Assembly: GCA_033239125.1 (NCBI GenBank)
Contig: BSWB01000005.1
Location: 19,521,447-19,585,446 of the forward strand
Source: Fagopyrum homotropicum
Taxonomy: Eukaryota; Streptophyta; Magnoliopsida; Caryophyllales; Polygonaceae
DNA length: 64,000 bases
Reading direction: 5' to 3'
Shown: positions 48,186 to 59,649 of the stretch, in pieces
Numbering within the stretch: the first letter of the stretch is position 1
Layout: each line of letters opens with the position of its first letter
Made by a program: the position numbers and the translations under genes
The notes under the pieces: generated by a model
What the model was told of the DNA's origin: nothing
Databases searched by the model: none
Seen by the model: the letters and a program-made list of their open reading frames with translations, nothing else

Positions 48186-49944
48186 TGATCAATCTTCTCT
48201 TGGGTATTGATTGCACTTGCAATCAATGGGGAAGCTAGAGCGGGGAGGGAAATACTTGAGTCATTGGGTAGAGAAGGGAGAGAAGACGAAAGGAGGTTGG
48301 GATCATGGCTGGTAGAGGTATCTGAAGCCAGTTTAGAGTGGGTTAGGTCAGAAACGAGAGGGAAACTTTCAGTAGCCTGGAGGGGAGGGATAAGTGGTAG
48401 GGAGGAAGAGGAGCCAGGATCGGGAAGGGTTACTGGAGGGGGGTTCGCGTTATGAGGGCTGCTTTGGCTCGGATGGCTAGGTTGTCCATCCAGAGGAGTT
48501 TCAACAGAGTTGGGTAAATAGCTCTTGATCAAAGAGGTGGTGATTCTCCGGGAGGGGTCAGGGGTGGGGAGGATGGGGTCAGTATTAGGGTTTAGGTGAG
48601 GAGTAGGCATTTTGGTGGTGGATGTAGACTTTGCAAGTGGGGGCTTCTCCTTCGAGTACAACTTTGGGTTCTTGCAGCAATGTCCAAAGACCAGACATAC
48701 ATCACAACGAGGGGGAAGCCATTCATAGGTGATTTTTTGAACAAAGGGAACACCCTCAGGGCTCATGAGCGTAACCTCACGAAGGAGAGGCCGGGAGGCA
48801 TGAATGTCAACGAGAATTTTGGCATATCCCATACGATCTTGGTTAGCAGAGCAGGCATCCGTGAGGATAGGGGTTCCCAAAGCAGATCCAATCTTAGCAA
48901 GTATGAGCTTGGACCAAAAACGATAGTCCAGGTCATGAAGGGTGACCCACGTTGGTACAGAGCTGAGGCAAGAGTAGTCAAGGGGCAGATCAACGGACCA
49001 TCGCTTCAGTAGAATGGTGGTAGAGCCGTTAGCAACCTAGGGGCTGCCAAGTAAGATAGCGTTTAGGTCATCTACACTGGAGAAATGGAAAACAAAGACA
49101 CCCTTTTCATTACGAATCATCTTGGGTAAGGACACGGAGTTCCAGTTCTCAGTGATGAATTTGAGCATTCTTTGGAAGGATATCGGACTTCTTAGGGGAA
49201 ATCCGATAAGGGAGAGCTTCCATTTTTGCATTGTGTCTTCAATATCCTTATTGGTAAACGTGATTAGTCCGGATTCAAGCCCTGAAAAGTAGGGGAGAGG
49301 GACATGCTGCCAATTAATGTTTCTTGAAGCAATATCTTTGTAGGAATCCGAGGGGTCGACGTGGGCAACGTGCTCATTAATGCACGCATGCAACGAGGGG
49401 TTTGGAGGGGCAACTGAACAGGCAGGGAGTAGGCTGCATGTCGATGCATGGGGAGGAATCACAGCCTCAGCAAGCGTGCCCACATAGGGAGGCGGAGGGA
49501 CGACCCCATTAACAACAGGCAAAGGGACACCAACTGTTGCAGTACTCGAGGGGGCAGACGGCACAAAGGCTGCGGGGGAGACAGTCGTAGTGGGAGCGGT
49601 AACCAGGTTGGATGGGCCACATCCGGGAGGGACAAGTGCATCAACACCTAAAGCAAGGGGGGAAGACTTGCACCCCAAAACAGCTGCCGGAGGGGAGGAA
49701 GATGAGCTCAGCGGTGGGAACAATTCTTCAGATAATAAGACCGGAGGTATAGGAGGCTTAGGATAGAGACGGTTGGTTTGAACGAATGAGTTCGTCAGGA
49801 AGAGGTTCAGGAGTTTTTTCATGCGGGGAGGAAGAAGGGGGGCAGGTTTTGGACTTTGAGGCAATGGGTTTAGAGATGGTAGTAGGTGATTTAGTGAGTT
49901 CAGAAAGCTTGATGTTAAGACGTCGGGATCTCTTTGAACCGGCC
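48182..49944 (-). pseudogene. LINE ORF1: nucleic-acid-binding protein (DUF4283-like plus zinc knuckle)
   Basis: The likely start is the ATG at 49944 (MAGSKRSRRLNIKLSEL). After a frameshift near 49800 a proline/alanine-rich linker leads to a DUF4283-like RNA-binding region (WKLSLIGFPLRSPISFQRML; WSVDLPLDYSCLSSVPTWV). TAG at 49037-49039 stands where a tryptophan would be expected (GSP-stop-VANG), and the same frame then continues to 48182 with a zinc-knuckle-like CDVCLVFGHCC. The tail is serine/proline-rich. It ends at the start of ORF2: the ORF2 ATG (48185) overlaps the ORF1 stop. Confidence 0.85.
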
Positions 49945-50125
49945 ATGGGGAGGCAGTCCAGGAGGGTGGGGCACGGCCTGGGGGGCCACACTGGGATGGC
50001 GCAAGCGGCAGCTTACAACGGAGGGTAGGAGAGAGAAGAGAGAGTTTTTTTAATGTGAATTTGCTGGGATAGTTTTTCGTCCTAAACAAATGTTCGTTTG
50101 ACCAATCTTCCCTAAAGATTATGTT

Positions 50126-51132
50126 GATCTCAACACATTCGTTGTTCTTCACCTTTTTCAAACCTCTTCATCTCCTAGAGATATACTCTCATTTTCTTCT
50201 ACAAAATAAACCTTTGTTTTGAAGAGTGAGAATACTCTTGTGGATATGTTTGTTTTGATTTTAGAACAAAAACCTAGTTATTTTGGAAATAAAATTTGCT
50301 TTAGTTTATTGATGTACGAGGCAATAAGTACTTCTAAATTTTTTACTTAGTATATTCCTACCATATTTCTATAATACTAATGTACATCTTTCTTCGGTGT
50401 CTTAACACAAGTGACACTGCCAAGATCAAGCCATTCGATGAAAACTCCGACTTTTTCTTGTTGCTAGTCAAAATATAAGCGATCCTTATCAAAGAAAAAA
50501 GTTGGAAGGCAGTGCATGATACTTATCAAGCTGAGACTAAGGAAGAGGAGAAAACGGAACTTGAATAGATTGCTTACTCTGAACTAATGCTTCATCTCAT
50601 TGATGAGGTAGGACGCTAAGTTATGACATAGGTAACTGCTAAAACTCTCTAGGATACTTTATCTTCACTTTACATTGTTAGATTCATGTCTAGCAGAATT
50701 AGTCTCATATGTCGTATTTTCATTTTTAAGATGGACACAAACATAGCTCAGAATGTTTAAAGATGTTATTCAATACGCTCATGAGGATTTTACAAAGAAA
50801 AGCTTTTTGATGTTATCATACGAAAAAAATGAAGAAATGAAAGTATTTAAGGTTAAGCTTAACTCCAAAGATCATATAAATGAAGTTATATATGTATGTT
50901 AAGGGAAAAGATAAATCAAATCAAAAATCTAAATCGGATGATGAAAGGAACAACAACAAACATGTTAATCATAACTCTAATCAAATTGGCAAGACACATA
51001 AGGCTTTAATAGTAATTACTCGACCAGAAAATTTGTTACTTGTTTTATTGTTGTAAAAAGGAACACGTTTCTTCTGAGTGTTGAAAATAGAAACTTGATG
51101 ACTTTAAAAACTACTAATAATACTTATGGAAT
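50126..51132 (+). pseudogene. Old Copia gag remnant at the end of copy 1
   Basis: Between 50430 and 50830 the plus strand shows a degraded Gag: KEKSWKAVHDTYQAETKEEE, then TLSSLYIVRFMSSRI and IFKMDTNIAQN, with stops between. It is the TNT1-like UBN2/DUF4219 type. Copy 2 carries the first part (60420-60782), up to the insertion of the LTR element. Confidence 0.6.
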
Positions 51133-52037
51133 TCTAATCCAAATTCATTGTTTATCCAAGTCTGATGTTAATCACAAAAACGGGCAAGTATATCCATGAG
51201 CCATCTTCTCAGTCTTAGACAGTATAACACATGAGGAGTCTGCAGGCTGACACGATGCATCGCATTGCATTTTTTGTTTTTTCTTAAATTTATCGTTAGA
51301 TACATCCAAAACTTTTTTGTAAGAAGGGACCCAAGATTTTGACTCAAACCAAGAATGGTAGAGTAACTCTGGCCGAGGAAATTGTAATCTACCTCTTGTG
51401 TCATTTCTTGGTGGCAACACCTTCAATTACTAATTTTAGCATATAGCTTGAACCAATTGGCCTCTTTGAACTTGTCGTGTGGGACAAGAAAGACAGTAGA
51501 AAGGGTGGTCAACCAAAATAGATTGAGAGCGTAGCCTACTATTTTGTTTTGCATTGGAATTAATGGTTCAAATTTACTTGCGTCTAACTATACTTTGTGT
51601 CATTTCAAATTCAACAAAATTTTGTTATTTTCAGAGAAACAGTTAGACTTGTATCAAATGCGACTCGGGCGGGGTCAGGCTAGTTGAAATCTTTTAATTG
51701 TTTAAGGCTTAAATGATTATCTATATCCGTTTGGATCTCAATGTGGGTGGATTGGTATGTCTCCTTACGTGTAACTAATTTGTTATTTTACACCTTAACA
51801 ATTTGTAAAAATAATAAATGTAAAAATAACTCGTCCACCTTACTCTTCCCTCTCCACCTCTGGCGTGCCATGTCAATACCACTCAACACGACTACACAGT
51901 CTGCTAAGCCGTAATCGTTTGTCTCAAAACCATATTTGTCCGTGTATTTTGTGCAAAACTGTAATATAAAAATTGAAAAGTCATTAAACTAAATAAAATT
52001 ACACAACTATATTCAACTTTCATAATTATGAAATTGA

Positions 52038-53252
52038 GGGCCCGTTTGATTACGGAAGAAGAAACGGAAACGGAATGAATAAATGAAGGAAAGGAAACGA
52101 AAAGGGTTATTTTTATTGTATGTTTGGTTATATTTAGGAATGGATTCATTGACCTTTTTGATACTTTTTCTTGTTTGGTTTGAATGACACGGAATGGAAT
52201 CATTGATCTCATTGAACAAAAATCAAATTTATTATTATTTTTGTATATCAGTAAATATACAGTTACTAGCAAATATATCTCATTAAACAAAATTGACTAT
52301 AATTACCCCTTAAAAGTTCTTATTAAACAAAATCACTACATTAGGAGGAGCCCACCCATAGCTCACAAATTCAGTTGTCAAGCTCTCTATCTCCTCCCTT
52401 AAAAGTTCAGATGAGTTATGAACGGTCATAGTCTCAAGCACCAGTGAACTTCCAAGTAGGAATTTGATGAAACTCTTCTCTTGTGAAAGTCCCATAACAT
52501 CTCTCATCTTCACCGATCTCATCTTCTCAATTGTAGTGGCTCCTTGTAATTCCACCCCCACCCCCAATTATAATAATTGACTATAATTACCCCCATTTGT
52601 GTTCCTGTGTATGAGGCCAAATCAGTGTAATTTCATATTACGATAGAATAAGATCTGGATGTAAGACAACATGAAACCAATACCAAGTAAAAACAACCGA
52701 ACCTAGACCTCAAACATAATACATCCCTAAATCCCTAAATCGGACTTGATTGCAACAAGTTTGAAACCAATACCAAGTTGCTTAAAATTAATCAATAGAA
52801 AGAACACAAAACAAGGTTGTGTGCTCACCAGATCCAATTCCTCACTAGTGCCAATAGATTCAGTGCTCCAATCACCACCACTTGACACAACGAATTAGAA
52901 GAACGAAAACGGAGAATGGAGAAGAATGGATACGGGAAGAATGGGGATTGTACAATTACCTTTATAAATGACTCGTGTTTGAGAATCCGAGCTAAAGAGA
53001 ACGAGACTGGAGAAGAAGGAGATGCGAAAAGAGGGAGAAGAAGGGATACGCCAGTCGTCTTAGAAGAAGATCTATCGGGGAGAGAGAAAACCAAGGATGT
53101 TAACGCTGAAATGAGAGAGGTAATAAATGGGTTAAACCATTAGAGACCCAAAACGGATTCATTACATTCGGGCCTTAAACCAAACATCAAAATTAAGCCC
53201 AACTGTAATGAATCCGTTTTCGTGGGCCTTTTTCAGTGAACCAAACGGGCCC
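52038..53252. mobile_element. PIF/Harbinger-like element carrying a host gene fragment (Pack-type)
   Basis: Ends GGGCCCGTTTGATTACGG and, inverted, GGGCCCGTTTGGTTCACTG are related to the MITE at 32819-33110. The 3-bp duplication TGA (52035-52037, 53253-53255) is proved by the empty site GAAATTGATATTC in copy 1 (42145-42157). The 1215-bp body has no transposase. It carries at 52310-52567 a stretch that looks like part of an F-box/FBD protein gene. This is the layout of a Pack-MITE, a non-autonomous transposon that has captured a gene fragment. Confidence 0.85.
52310..52567 (-). pseudogene. Captured FBD/F-box-like gene fragment
   Basis: The 85-codon minus-strand frame contains KMRSVKMRDVMGLSQEKSFI, then FLLGSSLVLETMTVHNS and LLREEIESLTTEF. 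The pattern V-K-(I/M)-x-x-(I/V)-x-G...F-(I/V)-K-x-L-L-x-x-S-x-x-L-E-x-M-x-(I/V) is typical of the FBD domain at the C-terminus of plant F-box/LRR proteins (from memory). F-box and LRR parts are absent. The frame ends inside the transposon. Whether it is transcribed cannot be told. Confidence 0.6.
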
Positions 53253-54286
53253 TGATATTCTATCTTAGACTCGTCTGCTTTAGTAAAGAAGATCATGAAA
53301 GAAAAAGACAACAAGAAGTTAAATCGTAGTTATGAAGCGTGAAGACTATTGTCAAAACTTGCAAAGAATGAGTTAGAAGAATGTAGGCCAAACCAAACTA
53401 CGTAAGAGAAACAATATTTAGTAGCATCGATAAAAGCAATAAAAAATCCCTCTAAATAAAACAATAAATTTTCTCAGGGTTACAAACATTTCATTTAAAT
53501 CTAATATATTATAAGAGTTTTTGAATTTGTTTTAGATGGGTGATTAATAAGTGCGAATGATGGTGACGAGTGATTGATTGGATAATGAATCGGTGACAAT
53601 ATTTAACTGTTCACCCATAACTTATTCGTCCTATAACGCATCATCTCTCTTTCACCTATACCACTTTATACTTACGGATTTTCACCAGGTTTTCAGGTGG
53701 GTTCAAGAACACCAATCAAATACGGGCGAGATTATTATCCCTTCATTATGTTTCCAAATATACATATCTAAACCCCACTCGATCTTTAAACAATCATATT
53801 TGAACTTATACTTTTTTCATGAGATATAATTTCCTAAAACATACGATTTTTTATCGAGCTAAAGATATTCTAAAATCCTATCAATATAAATATGATATTT
53901 TCCGTCCATTGTCTTTATAGTACTTGTGCTTCAAGGTTGGACTCAATCATGCAAATACTTTTACGTGATTCACGTGGATAAATTAACCAACACAATATTT
54001 GCAACTGCATGATTGTGTACTCATAATATAGGATCTTAATCAAGTTTCATAGTTATAAGGACCGTGGATGAATGATTAACGAGCAACCTTAAAGTCTAAG
54101 CAAGATATTGACAAAGAAACATGATAATAAACTCGTGGATGAAGAAGAATGCATAGTCATGCTCTCGCAATTTGGCAGAATCCCGATTCAATACTCTAAC
54201 ATCTAACAATTGACAATAATAACTCGTAATGAAATGTATGAATACCTATTTCACGTCAAATTAAGACTAAACTAAGGTTATATTAA

Positions 54287-54463
54287 TGGAAGACTGAATT
54301 CATTTGTCTTATTTAATTGAACGTTGCTGAGTATATATATATATATATATATACATATATACATATATACATATATATACATATAGAAGAGCTTTAGCCT
54401 AACTATTCTATATTGGGCTATCATTCTTGGGCTTGACTTTACTGGGCTGTCTTTAGTCTAGCA
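54287..54463 (-). repeat. 3' LTR of the short Copia
   Basis: Begins TGCTAGACTAAAGACAGC on the minus strand and ends CAGTCTTCCA. It is 40 bp longer than its partner because of a (TA)n/TACATA microsatellite at 54331-54384. Confidence 0.88.
54331..54384. repeat. (TA)n / TATACA microsatellite
   Basis: A perfect TA run followed by several TACATATA units. The partner LTR has only TACATATATATATAG at the same place (58163-58178), so the expansion took place after insertion. Confidence 0.9.
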
Positions 54464-57400
54464 TCCCCCGTCGGTCCCAGGTTCGTGAGTCGAAGGTGGG
54501 AGCGGAAATTAGCTAATCGATTAGAGGACACTGCCTTTGTAAGAAGATCTGCCACTTGATCTTTGGAAGAGATGAAACTAACAGTCAAGGCTTTAGTCTG
54601 TACTCGTTGGCGAACAAAGTGATAGTCAAGCTCCAAGTGTTTTATCCGATTGTGCATCACAGGATTGACTGCCAAGTATGTGGCGCCCAAATTGTCACAC
54701 CACAATGTGGGTGCTTGAGGAAGTTGGACACCGAGTTCCATTAAAAGAGATTGAAGCCACAAAATCTCAGATGTAGCATGAGCCAGGGCCCTGTATTCTG
54801 ATTCAGTTGAGGATCTAGCAACTGTGTGTTGTTTCTTTGATGTTCAAGAAATGAGGTTCCTGCCAAGGTAAACACAATAGGCACTCGTTGATCTACGATC
54901 AAAAATGTCACTTCCCCAATCTGCATCAGAGAAGGCCGAGAGTAGGTTCCCTGGTGTGGATGAAATATGAAACTTTAAAGATGAGGTGCAGTTGAGGTAT
55001 CTGAGAACACGTTTGACTACTTGCCAATGAGCTTGTTTGGGATGGTGCATATATTGTGCCAATTTATTGACAGCAAAGGAGATATCAAGCCTGGTGAAGG
55101 CAAGGTATTGAAGACTTCCTAAGATGCTTCGATAGAGAGTTGGGTCATCAAATGTTGGTGATAGAGGACATGTTTCTTGGAAGATGGTTGCCAAGGGAGT
55201 TGAAACTGGCTTTGAATCTTGCATTTTAGCTTTGGTGATAACATCATGAATGTATTTTGTCTGTGACAGAAAGAAACCAGTGTCATTTCGGTGTATTTCG
55301 ATTTCCAGGAAATAGCTTACTGGACCAAGATCTTTGACAAGGAATGATTAGGATAGAGAAGTGATGAATTGTGTAGCAAGGCTGAGAGATGAAGCAATGA
55401 CCAAGATCATCAACATAGACCAAAATGCAGACAAAATCAGACTTAGATTTGAATATAAACATAGATGTATCTGAGGTAGATGGATTAAACCCCATGGATG
55501 TGAGGGCATCAACAAGGCGGGAAAACCAAGCACGTGGAGATTGCTTGAGTCCATAGAGGGACTTGTGCAGTTTACAAACATGATTGGGGAACGTGGGATG
55601 AATGAAACTTGGTGGTTGAGAAATTTAGACCTCCTCAAGCAAGTCCCCGTGCAAGAACGCGTTTTGTATGTCAAGTTGCCTAACTGTCCAATGGTTAATT
55701 GCTGCCAGAGAAAGCAATAGGCGGATGGTGGAGGGTTTGGCTACGGGACTGAAGGTATCATGATAGTCGAGGCCATATAGCTGATGGTAACCCTTTGCGA
55801 CCAATCGTACTTTTCGTCTTTCAATCGAGCCATTTGAGATTCTTTTGGTTTTGAAAACCCATTTCACACCAAGAGTGTCTTAGGAAGGTTTGGCAGGGAC
55901 AAGGCTCCATGTTTGTGTGGAGAGTAGAGCTTGAATTTCATTCTCCATGTCAAGGTGCCATTCTGAAAATTTTGAAGCGACTGTGAAATTTTGTGGTTCA
56001 TCTAGTATGTTAATTGTGTTTGAAGATGAGGGGGGCCATGGAATAGTGCCGTTATTTCGGATTACGGGTTTATGAATTTGGTTGGAAGCTCTGGTTCTCA
56101 TTGGATGTGGTGGGTTGATGTGTTGGGCCGGGGTTAGTTGCGGATCAAGTGAAGGAGAGCCCAGTGGAGTGGTAGAAGAGGGTGATGGGCTTGGAGAAGT
56201 CGGTGTTGAAAAGAAACTTGGTGGGTCAGAGGTTTCGGATTGGGCCGAAGTAGAGTTAGTGGGTTGGGTTGAATGTGCTGGAGGGATATAAGGTATAGAA
56301 GCACAAGGATATTGGGCTGTTTTTTGTGAAGAAGAGCTGAGGGGAAAAGTTTCTTCGTGAAAAATTACATCACGTGAGATATAAATTTTCTCTTGGATCC
56401 AATCTAAGCAAATGTAACCAAGATAATTTGGAGAATAGCCAAGGAAAATTGTTGGTATGGATCGAAAATTTAACTTGTGGCGATTATATGGTCTAATGTT
56501 GGGAAAGGCTAAGCAACCAAAGACTTTTAGAAATTTATAATTTGGTGGAGTTTTGAAAACTAGTTCAAAAGGTGATTTGCTGTGAAGAATTGGGGTAGGG
56601 AGGCGATTTATTATATATGTGGCGGTTTCAAAAGCAAAGTCCCAAAACCGAAGTGGTAGTGAAGAATGTTTGAGGAGGGTTAATCCCATGTCAACAATAC
56701 GTCGGTGACGAGTTTCAACCGACCCATTTTGTTGATGAGAGTATGGACAAGTAAGCCGGTGGGTGATACCCAATTTTTGAAGTAATGGGGTTAATGGTTT
56801 GAATTCGGAACCACCGTTGGTTTGGACCGAGATGATTGTAGTGAATAGAAGATTGGTTACGAGTTTAAAGAAGGTGGTGATGACCGATGTCACCAAGGAT
56901 TTGTTTGGTAAGGGAAAAAGCCAAATGAATTTGGAATAATCATCAACAATAGAAACATAGTATTTGTGTCCCTTAAAAGACATAGAATGACTAGGTCCCC
57001 AAACATCTAAAAACAAAAGTGAAAGCACTCTATCACTTGTTGAAGGGCTTGGTGGATGTGGTAGGGCATGGGCCTTGGCCCAAGAGCAAGAGGTGCAACC
57101 ATCCAGATGTTGAGATGGGCTTCGAATTGGGCTTGGTAAATGGGTAAGGATAGAGTGGACCACAGGTCTTGAACGTGCCCTAAGCGGTTGTGCCAGAGAT
57201 TGGCTTGTTGGGTGAGGGTATGATGAAGCTGGGGAGACAGCGATGAACCAGAGGCAGGTGGGAGCACGTACAAACCATTATCAACCAGTCCTTGCAGAAG
57301 AGGTCGATTGGTCCTGGAATCCTTCACAACAAAGTAAGATGAATGAAATTCAAAATAGACTTGGTTGTCAAGACAAAATCGATTTACCGATAGCAAGTTC

Positions 57401-58118
57401 TTATTGAGTAAGGGAGTGTGAAGGAGATGAGAGAGAAGAAAACTACAAGATGGAGTGTGAATGGATGAAGTGCCCTGATGCTAGATCGGAATTGTCGAGC
57501 CATATCCCAGAGAGACCATGTCAGTGCCCTGATAGGGTAGGCTATCGAGCCTTAAATTAGCCAAGTCAGGCGTGTAGTGATGAGTTACAGCGGTATCCGG
57601 ATACCAAGTGGTAGAAGTATTGTTTGCCTGATACGAAGATGGTTGAGGGGCTGCATAAGAATGGTCGAATCGGTGCCAACAAACCAAAGCCGTGTGACCA
57701 GGTTTCAGACAAACTTGACAGGTGGGACGATGGTCTGGTGCTCCAGTAAACATTTGGTTTGGAGTTGGGGACAAACTGCGGCCACAACCCCTTCCTCTGT
57801 TTCGTTGATTGCGACCACCATTGTTGGAGCGAGATTGTGATCCTCGACCTGCTGTCTCAGTGTTGTTGACAGATGGTGGTGTTGGGAGCAAAGCCGATTG
57901 TTGACGAGCAAGTCGTGCTTCATGAATCAATAAATGAGAGAGTATTTGGGAGGGTGAGGGGAGGGTAACCTGAGTAGAAAGACTGGTTACAATGGAATCA
58001 TAATCAGGTCCCAAGCCAACGAGGAGGAAGTTGGTGAACTCCGTATCGGAGATAGTTTGGCCGGCAGTGGTGAGGCATGAGACAAGTGACTTGGCTTTGC
58101 TGTAAAACTTTGTGATGG
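54439..58118 (-). pseudogene. Short Copia gag-pol (decayed)
   Basis: Order from 58118 downwards: central Gag (TEFTNFLLVGLGPDYDSIV; LLIHEARLARQQS), zinc knuckle CQVCLKPGHTALVCWH (about 57740), then a gap where most of the protease is hard to read. Pre-integrase follows (LWHNRLGHVQ; CTSCSWAK), then integrase (57000-56330: FLDVWGPSHSMSFKGHKYYV; VDDYSKFIW; VETRHRRIVDMG), the reverse transcriptase (KWVFKTKRISNGSIE; FLHGDLLEE; LVYVDD) and RNase H (54844-54439: STESEYRALA in part; LWCDNLGATYLA). Stops or shifts lie near 55868, 55624, 55283 and 54844 (a TGG-to-TGA change before TSKKQ). Confidence 0.88.
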
Positions 58119-58255
58119 TGGAAGACTGAATTCATTTGTCTTATTCAATTGAACGTTGCTGAGTACATATATATATAGAAGAGCTTGAGCCTAACTAGTC
58201 TATATTGGGCTATCATTCTTAGGCTTGACTTTACTGGGCTGTCTTTAGTCTAGCA
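58119..58255 (-). repeat. 5' LTR of the short Copia
   Basis: 137 bp, TGCTAGACTAAAGACAGC...CAGTCTTCCA on the minus strand, followed at once by gag codons (58118 down), with no primer-binding site. Confidence 0.88.
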
Positions 58256-59649
58256 TATATACATCTAAAAACTACGCATGAAAACATGTTATTAATGCTT
58301 AAAATGTAATTCATGTGTTCTTATTTATATTATTTTATTTATAATATTTTGGCTATGATGAAATTTTGAATTGAACTAATTATGTTGTAATCTACAGAGT
58401 CCCAATTCCAAGGTTGATGGGTTACTAGATCGATTGTTGGCTCTCTAGGAAGAAGGCCTGTATAAGTCTGATCCGTAGAATCCCAAGTGATCCAGTTTGT
58501 CTTCTAATGTGACGAATATTCCATATCAGCTTCTTTAGAAGAAGAAAACAAGAGTTTAGCTAAACCGGGTTTTAGTTTAATTCATTAACTTTGACGACAA
58601 TGTTAGATGTACGGCATGAGATACATGAGGTTACTTTTGAGATTATCTTCGCCCTAATCTCATTTATTCTTATCCATCGTTCTACTATCCTTCTTCGTCT
58701 TCTTCTTTCCTTTGAGAGTTCTACAAGAATCAAAGTGAGATCGAGGGCTTCCCCGTGAAGCTTAAGAGAGTTGTTTATACCACAAACTATGAACATAAAG
58801 GAGATCTTGGGTCTCAAGACTCATGTTATTCTAGGCTTTCTTCTACTTATTTCTACTCTTGTGGTTATTCTTGGTTTTCTATTTTTCAATTCTCCCCTTT
58901 GTATTTTCTTGTTGTTTTCTTCATTTTTGTAGACGATACTGAATGGATCTTTTAGATCATGGGGACGTAAAATTTGATCCAAACCTCGTAAACTAACGAC
59001 TTTGTTCATATGCTTCTTTTGGATGTGTTTGCTCTAAAATAAATCTGTATGAGTATACTTTAGATAGGTTCGATACACACATTTTATAAATTGGTACATG
59101 AGCTTTGCCTCTTCAACTTTTTTAAGAAAAATTGAGTTTCTTTTTGTTTTTCCCTTTGAGAACTTTAATCTTTTGGATATGCTTTTCGCTGCTACTTTGT
59201 TCGTATTATTACAATATATCTTTGTTTTTAATGAGATTTCTTTCGAATATCTCTCTTAGATATACATATCAAGGCTTTTTTTGATTTTTGTAGTCAAGAT
59301 AACCTTAGATCTACTTAAAACCGTTAAATCTAGAACTTATGGTTCCATAATAGCCAAATATTATATCTTTCTCCTTTTCTTTTCAAATCTCTCTCCGTTC
59401 TCGCTTTTCTTGCTTTGTCTCGTTAAAGATTTTCGAAAGGAGCAAAGTTTCCATCTTCATCTCTTTCGAATATGAGAATATAGATTCAAATCTAGTATGT
59501 ATGGATCCAATAGCTAGATCTAGTTTACAGATCAAAAAGAGTTGGTTTTCTAACTCGATAGTCCAAATCCTATAGCTTATGTTGATCTCAACACACATAT
59601 TGTTCTTCATCTTTCTCAAACCTCTTCATCTCCTAGAGATATACTCTCA

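Larger units (their letters stand above)
44642..50110 (-). mobile_element. Full-length LINE (L1-type), about 5.5 kb
   Basis: A 15-bp target duplication with one mismatch, CCTAAAG(C/A)TTATGTT, lies at 44627-44641 and 50111-50125. Copy 2 shows the empty site at 59569-59583. The poly(A) tail (T run from 44642) gives minus orientation. A 5' untranslated region of about 165 bp precedes ORF1, so the element seems complete. ORF1 carries a frameshift and a stop, ORF2 one stop and one 2-bp frameshift. It is the best-preserved LINE in the window. Confidence 0.95.
41209..51132. repeat. Tandem segmental duplication, copy 1
   Basis: From TCTAATCCAAATTCATTG onward, this segment is repeated in the same order and direction from 51133. 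Copy 1 alone contains the LINE insertions 43333-43499 and 44642-50110. Its last part (50551-51132) has no visible partner because copy 2 is interrupted at 60782. Without the LINEs copy 1 is about 4.3 kb. Large indels also exist: 42795-43110 is absent from copy 2 at 54110, and copy 2 has about 180 bp extra at 58552-58731. Confidence 0.92.
54284..58255 (-). mobile_element. Copia element with short LTRs (Ale-like), 5' part of gag missing
   Basis: LTRs of 177 bp (54287-54463) and 137 bp (58119-58255) flank a minus-strand Copia pol. The target duplication TATAT is at 54279-54283 and 58256-58260, with the extra TAA at 54284-54286. Copy 1 has the empty site GGTTATATACATC at 43299-43311. The 5' LTR is joined directly to the middle of gag, so the primer site, leader and the first part of Gag are gone. 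Short LTRs and pol style (CTSCSWAKAHALPH; FLGYSPNYLGYICLD) suggest the Ale/Retrofit lineage (inference). Confidence 0.9.

Noticed and set aside
49264..50028. Several ORFs opposite and beside LINE ORF1
   Set aside because: GC-rich, proline-coding DNA gives long open frames in every phase; only one carries the DUF4283-like and zinc-knuckle features.
52825..53094. Minus-strand ORF in the PIF-like element
   Set aside because: Serine/phenylalanine-rich low-complexity reading of a purine-rich strand; no domain, unlike the FBD-like segment at 52310-52567.
56082..56291. Plus-strand glycine/valine-rich ORF
   Set aside because: It is the complement of the serine/proline-rich linker after the Copia integrase.
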